Assembly (NCBI RefSeq): GCF_031656915.1
Contig: NZ_CP134227.1
Coordinates: 3,720,001 to 3,784,000, forward strand
DNA from: Nocardioides marmorisolisilvae
Lineage (GTDB): Bacteria > Actinomycetota > Actinomycetes > Propionibacteriales > Nocardioidaceae
Length of the DNA stretch: 64,000 nucleotides
Direction: 5' to 3'
Shown: positions 39,183 to 47,969 of the stretch, in pieces
Layout of the letters: each line of letters begins with the position of its first letter
Position numbering within the stretch: the stretch's first letter is position 1
Program-made: the position numbers and the translations under genes
Notes under the pieces: model-generated
The model's input: the letters and a program-made list of their open reading frames with translations, nothing else
Told to the model about the DNA's origin: nothing
Databases searched by the model: none

Positions 39183-41746
39183 CCACCAAGCTGTTCGGCG
39201 CCAAGGTCCAGCGCGTCGAGGACGACCGGCTGCTGCGGGGTGCCGGCCGCTACGTCGACGACCTCGCGGTCGGGCCGCAGGCCGGCACGCTGCACGCGGC
39301 GGTGCTGCGCAGCCCGCACGCGCACGCGCGGATCCGCGACATCGACGTCGAGGCGGTGCTCGACCTCGACGGCGTGCATGCGGTCTGGACCTACGACGAC
39401 CTCGTCGAGATGGCGGCGCAGACCTCCGCACCGCTCGCCGAGCCGCTGCCGCTGCTGATCCCGCACCCTGCGCTCACCCACGGCCGCACCCAGTACGCCC
39501 TGGCCCGAGACGAGGTCAACCACGTCGGCGAGGCGATCGCCTTCGTGGTCGCCGACGACCGCTACCTCGCGGAGGATGCACTCTCGCTGATCCGGGTCGA
39601 CTACGAGTTCCTGCCACCGGTGGTCGGCATCGAGGCGTCGCGTGCCGCTGAGCACCTGGTCCACGACGACGTACCCGGGAACATCGGGGCGCGACTCGAG
39701 CAGGGCACCGGCGACGCGGCCGGAGCGATCGCGGCCGCGCCGCACCGGCTCGAGCTCGACCTGACCGTCGAGCGCAGCGCCAGCATGCCGCTCGAGGGGC
39801 GCGGTGTGGTCGCCCGCTGGGATCCCGACCAGGGGCGACTCCAGGTGTGGAGCTCCACCCAGACCTCGACCGGCGTGCGGGCCGCGGTGGCGGCCAAGCT
39901 CGGGCTCGACCTGGGCAGCGTGGACGTCATCACTCCCGACGTCGGCGGCGGCTTCGGGGTGAAGATCAACCATCCCTGGCCCGAGGAGGTGCTGGTCCCG
40001 CTGGCCGCCCGCGTGCTGGGGCGCCCGGTGAAGTTCGTCGAGGACCGGCGCGAGCACTTCGTCTCGGCCGCCCACGAGCGGGCGCAGGTGCACCACGTCG
40101 AGGTCGGATTCGACGACGACGGCCGGTTGCTCGGCCTGGACGTCACCTTCTGGCACGACCATGGCGCCTACACGCCGTACGGGCTGATCGTGCCGATCAT
40201 CACCTCGACCCAGCTGCTCGGTCCCTACAAGCCGCAGAACTACCACGTGGTCTTCGAGTCGCTCTACACCAACACCGTGATGGTGACGCCGTACCGCGGC
40301 GCGGGTCGTCCGCAGGGCTGCTTCGTGATGGAGCGGACCATGGACGCGATCGCGACGTACCTGGGCAAGGATCGCGCCGACGTCAGGGCCGCCAACTTCA
40401 TCCAGCCCGACGAGTTCCCCTACGACCAGGGGCTGATCTTCCAGGACGGCCGCGAGCTGGAGTACGACTCCGGCGACTACCCGGCGTCGTTGGCCAAGAT
40501 CAAGGCCCTGGTCGGCTGGGACGAGTTCGAGGCCTTCCGCGCCGACATGGCGGCACAAGGTCGACGGGTCGGGATCGGCCTGGCCTGCTACGTCGAGGGA
40601 ACCGGCGTCGGTCCCTACGAGGGCGCGCACATCCATGTCGAGACCTCCGGCAAGGTCAAGGTCGCCACCGGGCTGACCACGCAGGGGCAGGGGCACCAGA
40701 CCGCGTTCGCCCAGATCGTCGCCGACGCGCTCGGCGTGCCGTTGGAGGACGTCGAGGTCACCACCGGGGACACCCGTCGGATGCCGTACGCCGTGGGCAC
40801 CTTCGCCTCCCGCGCTGCGGTGATGAGCGGCTCGGCGGTGCACCTTGCTGCCGGGAAGGTCCGGGAGAAGGCGCTGCGGATCGCCGCGGATGCCCTCGAG
40901 GCGTCGGTCGATGACCTCGAGATCGTCGACGGAGTGATCGGCGTCAAGGGCTCGCCGGGCGCCACCATCGACCTGGGCACGATCGCGGTGCTGTCCAACC
41001 CGCTGCGCTATGCCTTCGACGAGAAGTCCGCGCTGGCCACCCAGTTCACCGTCGGCGACCCGGGCAAGCCCCCGGTGGCCGAGGACGACGAGCCGGGGCT
41101 GGAGGGCCGGGACTTCTACTCGCCCGAGCGGTCGACGTTCGCGTCCGGCATGCACTCCGTCGTGGTCGAGACCGATCCGGACACCGCCGAGATCCGGATC
41201 CTGCGGTACGCCGTCGTGCACGACTGCGGCCATCTGATCAACCCGATGATCGTCGAGGGCCAGATCCACGGCGGCGTGGCGCAGGGCGTGGGCGGAGCGC
41301 TCTACGAGCGGATGGTCTACGACGACGCCGGGCAGCTGCTCAACGCCTCGTTCATGGACTTCCTGATGCCCTACGTGACCGAGGTGCCCGAGTCGATCGA
41401 GATCGACCATCTCGAGACGCCCTCGCCCTTGAACCCGTTGGGCATCAAGGGCGCCGGCGAGGCCGGCGTGATCCCGTCCGCGGCGGTCTTCGCGTCCGCG
41501 ATCGAGGACGCCGAGCGCGGCGGCGGTGGTGGCCTGACCATCACCTCGATGCCGATCTCACCGTCGGAGCTCTTCGCCCTTCGACAAGCTCAGGGACCGG
41601 TCGGCGAGGGGACGGTCGTCGAGGGGCCGATCGGCGAGGGGACGGTCGTCGAGGGGCCGATCGGTGAGGGCGTTGAGGGGCCGATCGCCGAGGGGCCGAT
41701 CGCCGGGGGACCGATCGTCGAGACAGCAGGGAAGGACAGGCCATGA
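39179..41746 (+). CDS. Molybdopterin large subunit of the hydroxylase (XDH family, not CO dehydrogenase)
   Basis: 855 residues. Molybdopterin-binding segments include DVGGGFGVKINHPWPEEVLV, the active-site loop PYRGAGRPQG (372-380), TGLTTQGQGHQTAFAQIVAD and the catalytic Glu761 in IKGAGEAGVI. The loop lacks the Cys of CO dehydrogenase (AYRCSFR), so this is a hydroxylase of an N-heterocycle or aldehyde. With a UraA-like permease and a barbiturase-family enzyme nearby, uracil/thymine to barbiturate is the best guess. Residues 801-855 are an odd Gly/Glu/Pro/Ile-rich tail made by a repeat insertion and tandem expansion. Confidence 0.9.
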   Translation: MTTKLFGAKVQRVEDDRLLRGAGRYVDDLAVGPQAGTLHAAVLRSPHAHARIRDIDVEAVLDLDGVHAVWTYDDLVEMAAQTSAPLAEPLPLLIPHPALTHGRTQYALARDEVNHVGEAIAFVVADDRYLAEDALSLIRVDYEFLPPVVGIEASRAAEHLVHDDVPGNIGARLEQGTGDAAGAIAAAPHRLELDLTVERSASMPLEGRGVVARWDPDQGRLQVWSSTQTSTGVRAAVAAKLGLDLGSVDVITPDVGGGFGVKINHPWPEEVLVPLAARVLGRPVKFVEDRREHFVSAAHERAQVHHVEVGFDDDGRLLGLDVTFWHDHGAYTPYGLIVPIITSTQLLGPYKPQNYHVVFESLYTNTVMVTPYRGAGRPQGCFVMERTMDAIATYLGKDRADVRAANFIQPDEFPYDQGLIFQDGRELEYDSGDYPASLAKIKALVGWDEFEAFRADMAAQGRRVGIGLACYVEGTGVGPYEGAHIHVETSGKVKVATGLTTQGQGHQTAFAQIVADALGVPLEDVEVTTGDTRRMPYAVGTFASRAAVMSGSAVHLAAGKVREKALRIAADALEASVDDLEIVDGVIGVKGSPGATIDLGTIAVLSNPLRYAFDEKSALATQFTVGDPGKPPVAEDDEPGLEGRDFYSPERSTFASGMHSVVVETDPDTAEIRILRYAVVHDCGHLINPMIVEGQIHGGVAQGVGGALYERMVYDDAGQLLNASFMDFLMPYVTEVPESIEIDHLETPSPLNPLGIKGAGEAGVIPSAAVFASAIEDAERGGGGGLTITSMPISPSELFALRQAQGPVGEGTVVEGPIGEGTVVEGPIGEGVEGPIAEGPIAGGPIVETAGKDRP
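41577..41600 (+). repeat. 24-bp dispersed element, copy 2 (3' end of large-subunit gene)
   Basis: The core TTCGACAAGCTCAGGGACC lies within CCCT...CCGG and again reads LRQAQGP in frame. It sits exactly where the conserved XDH fold ends, immediately before the tandem repeats at 41601. Confidence 0.7.
41601..41714 (+). repeat. In-frame tandem repeats in the large-subunit tail
   Basis: Two perfect 30-bp units (41601-41630, 41631-41660) are followed by related 24-, 15- and 15-bp units to 41714. All are built on a 15-bp motif TCGNCGAGGGGNCGA that encodes (E/A)GPI(G/A/V)-type pentapeptides. Lengths are multiples of three, so the frame is kept. It is too short and too degenerate to be a CRISPR array. 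Confidence 0.85.
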
Positions 41747-42360
41747 AGATCGGCGGAGAGGCGACCTTGGTCGCACCGGTGGAGCGGGTCTGGGAGGCGA
41801 TCTTGGACCCGCGGGTCCTGGTCGCCACCATTCCGGGCTGCGAGCGGCTGGAGCAGACCGGGGAGAACACCTATGACATGACCGTGACGGCCGGGGTCGC
41901 CGCGATCCGGGGCACCTACTCGGGGACGTGCGCGCTGAGCGACCTCGCCGAGCGGGAGTCGCTGGTGCTGTCGGTGCAGGGCGCGGGTGCGCCCGGCACG
42001 ATCGGGGCGAAGGTCGATGTCCGCTTCGAGGACAACCGCGACGGCACCACCACGCTGCTCTACGACGCCGACGCGGTCGTCGGCGGCATGGTCGGTGGCG
42101 TCGGCCAGCGGATGCTGACGTCGGTGAGCAGGCGGATGGCGACCGAGTTCTTCAGCAATATCGAGCGGGCGATCAACGGGGTGCCGGCGCACGAGGAGCC
42201 GGTCGAGGGCCTAGCCGCGACGGCGCCTGAGGTGTTCACCGCATCACCCAGGGCGGGGGCCGGCCTCGATCAGGACAGCTTCCTCAAGGGAGTCGCGCTC
42301 GGCGCCGGCCTGGTGCTGCTCGGGGTCGCCGCCGGCTCGTTGTTCGGCCGGCGGAAGTAG
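41743..42360 (+). CDS. CoxG-like SRPBCC protein with C-terminal membrane anchor
   Basis: 205 residues. Residues ~1-145 are a CoxG/SRPBCC lipid-binding-fold domain (MKIGGEATLVAPVERVWEAI, LVATIPGCERLEQTGENTYD, GGMVGGVGQRMLTSVSRRMA). A linker and a C-terminal TM helix follow (FLKGVALGAGLVLLGVAAGS, then FGRRK). In CO dehydrogenase systems CoxG tethers the enzyme to the membrane and is reported to hand quinone to it. By analogy this protein would couple the hydroxylase to menaquinone (inference). ATG 41743 overlaps the large-subunit stop (ATGA). Confidence 0.88.
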   Translation: MKIGGEATLVAPVERVWEAILDPRVLVATIPGCERLEQTGENTYDMTVTAGVAAIRGTYSGTCALSDLAERESLVLSVQGAGAPGTIGAKVDVRFEDNRDGTTTLLYDADAVVGGMVGGVGQRMLTSVSRRMATEFFSNIERAINGVPAHEEPVEGLAATAPEVFTASPRAGAGLDQDSFLKGVALGAGLVLLGVAAGSLFGRRK

Positions 42361-42362
42361 CC

Positions 42363-43748
42363 GTGCCGGATCTCTCCGTCGACTCGACGGCCCGCGCGAT
42401 GGTGGCGGCACTGCGGGCTCGTCGGATCTCCGCGCGCGAGCTGCTCGACCTGCACCTGGCGAGGATCGTCGCACGCAACCCGCAGCTCAACGCGCTCGTC
42501 TCGCTCGACGAGGACCGTGCCCGGGCCGCGGCGACCGCGGCCGACAAGGCGCTGGTCGCCGGCGGGGAGGTCGGTCCGCTCCACGGTCTGCCGTTCGCCT
42601 TCAAGGACACCCACGACGTCGCCGGCTGGCGGACGACGTACGGCTCGCCGATCTTCGCCGACCACGTGCCCGATGCTGACGAGCTCGTCGTGGAGCGGGT
42701 ACGTCGCGCCGGCGTGGTGGTCGTCGGCCGCAGTAACGTGCCTGAGTTCGCGGCCGGGTCGCACACCTTCAACCGGGTGTTCGGCACCACGCTGAACCCG
42801 GTCGACCCGACCCGGTCGGCCGGCGGCTCCAGCGGCGGCGCGGCCTGTGCGCTGGCGGCCGGGATGGTGCCGCTCGCGGACGGCTCCGACATGGGCGGAT
42901 CGCTGCGCAACCCGGCATCCTTCTGCGGGGTCGTCGGTTTCCGGCCGTCGCTCGGCCGGGTGCCGTCGTGGCCGACCGGCAACCACTGGGAGACCACTGC
43001 GGTGAGCGGTCCGCTGGCCCGCAACGTCGGCGACGTCGCGCTGCTGCTGTCGGTGATGGCCGGGCCGGACCCGCGCACCCCGCACGCGCTCGCCGATCCC
43101 GGCTCGGCGTTCGCCCCGCCGCTCGTCGGCAGCCTCGCCGGGCTGCGGGTCGCGCTCGCCCCCACCCTGGACGGACAGCTGGTCGTCGACGACCGGGTCG
43201 CTGCCGTGGTCGAGGCGAGTGGGGCCGTGTTCGCCGCTGCGGGCGCCCGGGTCACCGGCGCCGCACCCGACCTGGCGCTCGCCGAGGACACGTTCCGCAC
43301 CTTGCGGGCGTGGCTCTTCCAGGCCAGCTTCGGCGCGCTGCTCGCCGAGCGGCCCGACGACTTCAAGCAGTCGCTCGCCGACAACATCCGGGCCGGGGAG
43401 TCGCTCACCGGCGCGGACGTCGCCCGCGCCTACGCACAGCGCACCGCGCTCGCCGACACGATGCGGGTGTTCTTCGCCTCGCATGACCTGCTGGTGCTGC
43501 CCACGTCGCAAGTGCCGCCGTTCCCGGCCGACCAGGAGTATCCGGCCGAGATCAACGGGCAGCCGATGGAGACGTACCTGGACTGGATGCGATCGGCGTA
43601 CTTCATCACGGTCACGGGCTGCCCGGCGATCTCCGTGCCGGCCGGGACCACGCCCGAGGGCCTGCCGGTCGGGATCCAGGTCGTCGCGCCGCACGGCGCC
43701 GACCGGTTCCTGCTCGAGGTCGCGGCTGCCTTCGAGTCGGCGCGCTGA
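42363..43748 (+). CDS. Amidase-signature family amidohydrolase
   Basis: 461 residues. The Ser-Ser-Lys triad is visible: Lys81 in PFAFKDTHD, Ser156 in SAGGSSGGAACAL and the nucleophile Ser180 in DGSDMGGSLRNPASFCG. Amidase-signature enzymes hydrolyse linear amides, including ureido acids and malonamate-like compounds. GTG 42363 is two bases after the CoxG-like stop, so it is in the hydroxylase operon. Candidates are malonamate to malonate plus ammonia, or ureidomalonate hydrolysis. Which one cannot be read from sequence. Confidence 0.88.
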   Translation: MPDLSVDSTARAMVAALRARRISARELLDLHLARIVARNPQLNALVSLDEDRARAAATAADKALVAGGEVGPLHGLPFAFKDTHDVAGWRTTYGSPIFADHVPDADELVVERVRRAGVVVVGRSNVPEFAAGSHTFNRVFGTTLNPVDPTRSAGGSSGGAACALAAGMVPLADGSDMGGSLRNPASFCGVVGFRPSLGRVPSWPTGNHWETTAVSGPLARNVGDVALLLSVMAGPDPRTPHALADPGSAFAPPLVGSLAGLRVALAPTLDGQLVVDDRVAAVVEASGAVFAAAGARVTGAAPDLALAEDTFRTLRAWLFQASFGALLAERPDDFKQSLADNIRAGESLTGADVARAYAQRTALADTMRVFFASHDLLVLPTSQVPPFPADQEYPAEINGQPMETYLDWMRSAYFITVTGCPAISVPAGTTPEGLPVGIQVVAPHGADRFLLEVAAAFESAR

Positions 43749-43788
43749 CCTCCGGAGTCAAGACTTGCCGTGGAGAGCGGGTGGTGTC

Positions 43789-43801
43789 GGCAACTTGTGC
43801 C
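43789..43801 (+). promoter_or_regulatory. Candidate operator upstream of hyuA
   Basis: GGCAACTTGTGCC (complement GGCACAAGTTGCC) is a copy of the shared 13-bp palindrome. Its centre is 44 bp before the hyuA ATG. A TTGAAT -10-like hexamer (43826-43831) ends seven bases before that ATG and no ribosome site is seen, so the operator would sit near -44, the position of a class II activator site. Confidence 0.55.
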
Positions 43802-43838
43802 GTCGTCCGGTCCGACCGCGGCCGGTTGAATCGGGGCC

Positions 43839-45944
43839 ATGGCGGGCCAGCGGCGGATCCGGATCGGCATCGACACCGGCGGCACCTTCACCGACGTGGT
43901 CGCGCTCGACGAGGACACCGGCGCGCTGGTCACCACCAAGACGCCGTCGACACCGGCAGACCCGGCGGACGGCTTCATGGCCGGGGTCGAGAAGGTGCTC
44001 GCGCTCCTCGCAGTGGATGGCGGCGGCGCCACGGCCGCCGACCTGGTCGCCGTCAGCCACGGCACCACCGTCGCCACCAACCAGCTGCTCGAGGGGAAGG
44101 TGGGCCGGCTCGGCTTCATCACCAACACCGGCTACGAGGCGATGCTCGAGATCGCGCGCCAGTCGGTGCCGGACGGCTACGGCAACTCCTACTTCTGGGT
44201 GAAGCCGGACCGGATCGTCCCGCGCGACCTGGTCCGCGGCGTCGACGGCCGCCTCGACTTCACCGGCGCAGAGCTTCGACCGTTCGACGAGGACGGAGCC
44301 CGCACCGTCGCGCGCTGGTTCCGGGACCGCGGGATCGACACGCTCGGTGTCTGTTTCCTGCACGCCTACGCGAACCCCGCGCACGAGCTGGCGATGCGGG
44401 CCGTGCTGGCCGAGGAGCACCCGGACGCGGTGGTCAGCCTGAGCAGCGAGGTGCTGCGGGAGTATCGCGAGTACGAGCGCGCGATGACCACCCTGGTCGA
44501 CGCCGCCGTCAAGCCTCGGCTGTCGCGGTACGTCGCCGGCATCCGCGAGCGGCTCGACCACCTCACCGGCGAGGCCGGTCCGGTGCCCTTCCACGTGATG
44601 AAGTCCAACGGCGGGGTGCTCTCCGCGGAGGAGGTCGTGCACCAGCCGATCACCACGGTGCTCTCCGGCCCCGCTGCCGGGGCCCTGGGCGCCGCCCTGA
44701 TCGCCCGGGTGGCCGGGTTCGACCGGGTGCTCACCAGCGACGGCGGTGGCACCTCGACCGACGTGTCCGTGGTGATCGACGGCCAGCCCACGCTCACCAC
44801 CGAGGGCAGCGTGGGCGCCTACCCCAGCAAGATCCCGATGATCGACGTGGTCACGGTCGGGGCCGGCGGTGGCTCGATCGCATGGCTCTCGCCCGAGGGC
44901 AGCCTCAAGGTCGGCCCGCAGTCGGCCGGTGCCGAGCCGGGACCGATCTGTTACCGGCACGGGGGCACCGAGGTCACCGTCACCGACGCCCACGTCGTGC
45001 TGGGCCGGATCCCACCCCATCTCCTCGGCGGTGAGATCCCGCTGGACGTGCCCGCCGCCCGCCAGGGCGTGGAGGCTCTGGCGGAGCGGCTCGGGCTCTC
45101 CGCGGAGGCCTGTGCCACCGGCGTGCTGGAGATCTCTGCCTGGAACCAGGCGAACGCATTGCGACAGGTGACGGTCAAGCGTGGCCTCGACGTACGCGAC
45201 TTCACGCTGACTACATTCGGCGGCTCGGGTTCGCTGCTGCTCTGCCGGCTGATGGACGTCCTCGGGGTGCCGCGGGTGCTGGTGCCGCCGAACCCGGGCA
45301 ACGTCTCCGCGTTCGGGCTGCTGACGGTGGATGTCCGCAGCGACTACGTGCAGACCCACGTGCGGCTGGCGAGCGTGCTCGATCCGGTCGAGGTCGCCGA
45401 GATCCTCGGCGCGCTCACCGAGCGAGCCGCCGCAGCGCTGGTCGCGGAGGGGTTCGCCGCCGACCAGCACGAGTTCGCGAGGACGGCCGACCTGCGCTAC
45501 TTCGGTCAGGCCTTCGAGGTGCGGGTGCCGATCCCCGACGGGCCGGTGGACGACGGGTTGCTGGGCGAGGTCGGCAAGCGATTCCATGCCGAGCACCGGG
45601 CACTCTACGGCTACGACTTCGCCGGCGACCCGAGCCAGCAGGTGGAGTGGGTCAACCTGCGCGTGTCGGGGATCGGCCCGATCCAGCGCCCGGAGATCCG
45701 CGCTGCTCCTCGCCAGGTGGCCGCGGGGGCCGTGCCGAGCACCGGCTCGCGGCCGGTCTGCTTCGACGCCGCTGCCGGGTACGTCGACACGCCTGTGCAC
45801 TGGCGAGCCGCCCTCGGTCCCGGCACGGTCGTGTCCGGGCCTGCGGTGATCGAGGAGTTCGGCTCGACGGTGCCCATCCATCCCGGATTCACCGCCCGGG
45901 TCGACGACTGGCTGAACCTGGTCGTGACGAGGAGCGAGCAATGA
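43839..45944 (+). CDS. hyuA: HyuA/5-oxoprolinase-like subunit (ATP-dependent amidohydrolase or carboxylase family)
   Basis: 701 residues. Actin-fold ATP-binding loops are seen in IRIGIDTGGTFTDVVAL and TSDGGGTSTDVSVVIDG. SHGTTVATNQLLEGKVG and the conserved TVGAGGGSIAW and KVGPQSAGAEPGP are hydantoinase A signatures. With HyuB it forms enzymes that hydrolyse or carboxylate a substrate through an ATP-derived phosphate intermediate (N-methylhydantoinase, 5-oxoprolinase, acetone carboxylase). In this locus an ATP-driven cleavage of a cyclic or linear amide of the pyrimidine route is likely (inference). The stop overlaps hyuB. Confidence 0.88.
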   Translation: MAGQRRIRIGIDTGGTFTDVVALDEDTGALVTTKTPSTPADPADGFMAGVEKVLALLAVDGGGATAADLVAVSHGTTVATNQLLEGKVGRLGFITNTGYEAMLEIARQSVPDGYGNSYFWVKPDRIVPRDLVRGVDGRLDFTGAELRPFDEDGARTVARWFRDRGIDTLGVCFLHAYANPAHELAMRAVLAEEHPDAVVSLSSEVLREYREYERAMTTLVDAAVKPRLSRYVAGIRERLDHLTGEAGPVPFHVMKSNGGVLSAEEVVHQPITTVLSGPAAGALGAALIARVAGFDRVLTSDGGGTSTDVSVVIDGQPTLTTEGSVGAYPSKIPMIDVVTVGAGGGSIAWLSPEGSLKVGPQSAGAEPGPICYRHGGTEVTVTDAHVVLGRIPPHLLGGEIPLDVPAARQGVEALAERLGLSAEACATGVLEISAWNQANALRQVTVKRGLDVRDFTLTTFGGSGSLLLCRLMDVLGVPRVLVPPNPGNVSAFGLLTVDVRSDYVQTHVRLASVLDPVEVAEILGALTERAAAALVAEGFAADQHEFARTADLRYFGQAFEVRVPIPDGPVDDGLLGEVGKRFHAEHRALYGYDFAGDPSQQVEWVNLRVSGIGPIQRPEIRAAPRQVAAGAVPSTGSRPVCFDAAAGYVDTPVHWRAALGPGTVVSGPAVIEEFGSTVPIHPGFTARVDDWLNLVVTRSEQ

Positions 45945-47851
45945 GCGAGCGCGCACCCACCCAGTTCCCCTTCGGGACGCTGACCGACGACGCCGGCGCG
46001 AGCGCCGACCCGGTGCTCGTCGAGATCGTCCAGGGGTCGCTCGCCAGTGTCGAGCTCGAGGTCGAGACCGCCATCGCCCGCACCAGTCGGAGCCCGATGA
46101 TCCGCGACGCCCACGACTTCCGCGCCGGGATCCACGACCGGTTGCTGCGCAAGCTCACCGGGCGTTCCTACTCCGCGCTGGTGCACCCGGTCGCACGAGA
46201 CTTCCCGATCGACCAGATGCGCCCCGGCGATGTGTTCTTCCATAACGACGTCTACCGGTCCGAGGGCGGGATCGGACACCTGCCCGACCTGTGCGTGACC
46301 GTCCCCGTCTTCTCGGACGCCACGGTGGTGGCCTTCGTGCAGGCCTTCGGACACCACGATGACATCGGCGGCGCCGTACCCGGCTCGATGCCGTCGGCCG
46401 CCACCAGCGTCTTCGAGGAGGGCCTGATGGTCCCGCCGATCAAGCTGTGGGACGCCGGCGTGCCGAACCGCAGCGCGCTCGCGATCATGACCCGCAACAG
46501 CCGGATGCCGGAGTCGCTGGCCGCGGACCTCGACGCCGAGTGCTCGGCCTGTCTGATGGGTGCCGGGCGGCTGGGTGAGCTCTTCGACCGGTACGGCGTC
46601 GCGGCGGTGGAGTCCTGCTTCGACGCGATCATCGATCGCACCACACAGACCTACCGGCGCGAGATCCTCGGGCGGATCCCGGTGGGCAGCTGGGTGTGGG
46701 AGGACTACGCCGAGCATGACGGCGTCGACGAGCCGATGCTGCACACGCAGCGGATCACCCTGACCCGGACCGCCGCCGACGACCCCGAGGGCGAGCGGCT
46801 GGTGATCGACTTCGACGGCACCGGGCCGCAGGCCAAGGGACCGATCAACCACTGTGGCGACTACTCCGACGGCGTCTTCTTGAAGAAGTGGCTGGCCCCG
46901 ATCCTGCGCAACCTGGCCGAGACCCCGGAGCGGATGGCCGAGCTCGACGTCAACGAGGGCGTGGTACCCCTGATCGAGATGCGCTTCCCGCCTCCGGGCA
47001 CGTTGCTCACTCCGGTCTTCCCGGCCCCCACCAACGCGCGCACGTTCGTGATCCTGCGGCTGCTGGGCGTGCTCTCCGGCGTGCTCGCCAAGGCGGTCGA
47101 CGGTCGGATGCCAGCGGACCAGGAGACCATCCGCTACACCGGGGTGTACGGCGAGGACCTCGACGGCCGGCCCTACCTGATGCGCGAGGTGCTCGGCGGC
47201 GGCTCGGGCGGACGGCACTACGCCGACGGCGAGGACACCATCCATGTCGTTCCCGACTCGCGCAACCTGCCCACCGAGTTCACCGAGGCACGGTTCCCGT
47301 TCGTCGTGGAGAGCCTGTCGCTTGCCCTCGACTCCGGCGGCCCGGGGCAGTTCCGCGGCGGGCTGGGCTACGAGAAGCAGATCCGGATGTTGAAGGACGC
47401 CCACTTCATGTCGATCGCGGATCGGTCGATCTTGTCCTGCTGGGGGGTCCGAGGTGGCCGCGCGGGTCGGCCGTTCCAGGTGACGGTCGACCCGGGTGGC
47501 CCCGCGGAGCGCGAGGTCGACGCGCTGGCCGACGCCGAGCCGGTCCGGGCGGGCGAGGTGATCCGGATCCGCACGACCGGCGGGGGAGGGTGGGGCGATG
47601 CGCTCGCGCGCGATCCCGCCCTCGTCGTTCGCGACGTGGTGTGGCGCAAGGTCTCTGCTGAGTCGGCGCTCACGGACTACGGCGTGGTGCTGACCGGGTC
47701 GGTGGCGGACGACACTCTGGCGTACGACGAGGCCGCTACCGCCACCGAGCGATCCCGTCGGCCTGGTCCCGCGGACGCGTTCTTCGACCGTGGGCCCGGA
47801 TATGCACGGCTCTCGGGCGGGGCCTCGGCGGCCGCGGTGGACTTCGTCTGA
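45941..47851 (+). CDS. hyuB: HyuB/5-oxoprolinase-like subunit
   Basis: 636 residues. Hydantoinase B features: DPVLVEIVQGSLASVELEVE, TSRSPMIRDAHDFRAGIHDR, RPGDVFFHNDVYRSEGGIGH and the glycine-rich C-terminal GGPGQFRGGLGYEKQIRM and RTTGGGGWGDAL. It holds the substrate-hydrolysing half of the HyuAB complex. ATG 45941 overlaps the hyuA stop (ATGA), so the two are translated together. Length is normal for the family and no truncation is seen. A 118-bp gap with a candidate operator separates it from the carbamate kinase. Confidence 0.9.
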   Translation: MSERAPTQFPFGTLTDDAGASADPVLVEIVQGSLASVELEVETAIARTSRSPMIRDAHDFRAGIHDRLLRKLTGRSYSALVHPVARDFPIDQMRPGDVFFHNDVYRSEGGIGHLPDLCVTVPVFSDATVVAFVQAFGHHDDIGGAVPGSMPSAATSVFEEGLMVPPIKLWDAGVPNRSALAIMTRNSRMPESLAADLDAECSACLMGAGRLGELFDRYGVAAVESCFDAIIDRTTQTYRREILGRIPVGSWVWEDYAEHDGVDEPMLHTQRITLTRTAADDPEGERLVIDFDGTGPQAKGPINHCGDYSDGVFLKKWLAPILRNLAETPERMAELDVNEGVVPLIEMRFPPPGTLLTPVFPAPTNARTFVILRLLGVLSGVLAKAVDGRMPADQETIRYTGVYGEDLDGRPYLMREVLGGGSGGRHYADGEDTIHVVPDSRNLPTEFTEARFPFVVESLSLALDSGGPGQFRGGLGYEKQIRMLKDAHFMSIADRSILSCWGVRGGRAGRPFQVTVDPGGPAEREVDALADAEPVRAGEVIRIRTTGGGGWGDALARDPALVVRDVVWRKVSAESALTDYGVVLTGSVADDTLAYDEAATATERSRRPGPADAFFDRGPGYARLSGGASAAAVDFV

Positions 47852-47887
47852 GCTCTCCGCGGGCCGTCTGCCCGGTGAACGGCGGTT

Positions 47888-47900
47888 GGCAGAAATTGCC
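47888..47900 (+). promoter_or_regulatory. Candidate operator upstream of carbamate kinase
   Basis: GGCAGAAATTGCC matches the shared palindrome. The centre lies 76 bp before the ATG at 47970. TAGATT (47957-47962) ends seven bases before the ATG, so a leaderless transcript is possible and the operator would sit near -76. This is 32 bp, or three helical turns, further out than at hyuA. Confidence 0.55.
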
Positions 47901-47969
47901 GTGGTCGGTCACCGGGGTTGGTGGCTGTTGCTCATGCCTGCGCGGGGCTGGGCACCTAGATTCGAGGGC

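Noticed and set aside
39152-41410. Long open frame on the minus strand across the hydroxylase large subunit (also at 43758-45956 and 25793-28015)
   Set aside because: Antisense to clear protein families, with composition expected of shadow frames at this GC content and no family-like motifs.
41601-41714. CRISPR-like or satellite array
   Set aside because: The repeats are contiguous without spacers, in frame with the coding sequence, and multiples of 15 bp; they are a coding tandem expansion.
37801-41746. CO dehydrogenase (coxMSL)
   Set aside because: The large subunit has YRGAGRP instead of the Cys-containing AYRCSFR loop, so a CO dehydrogenase call is not supported.
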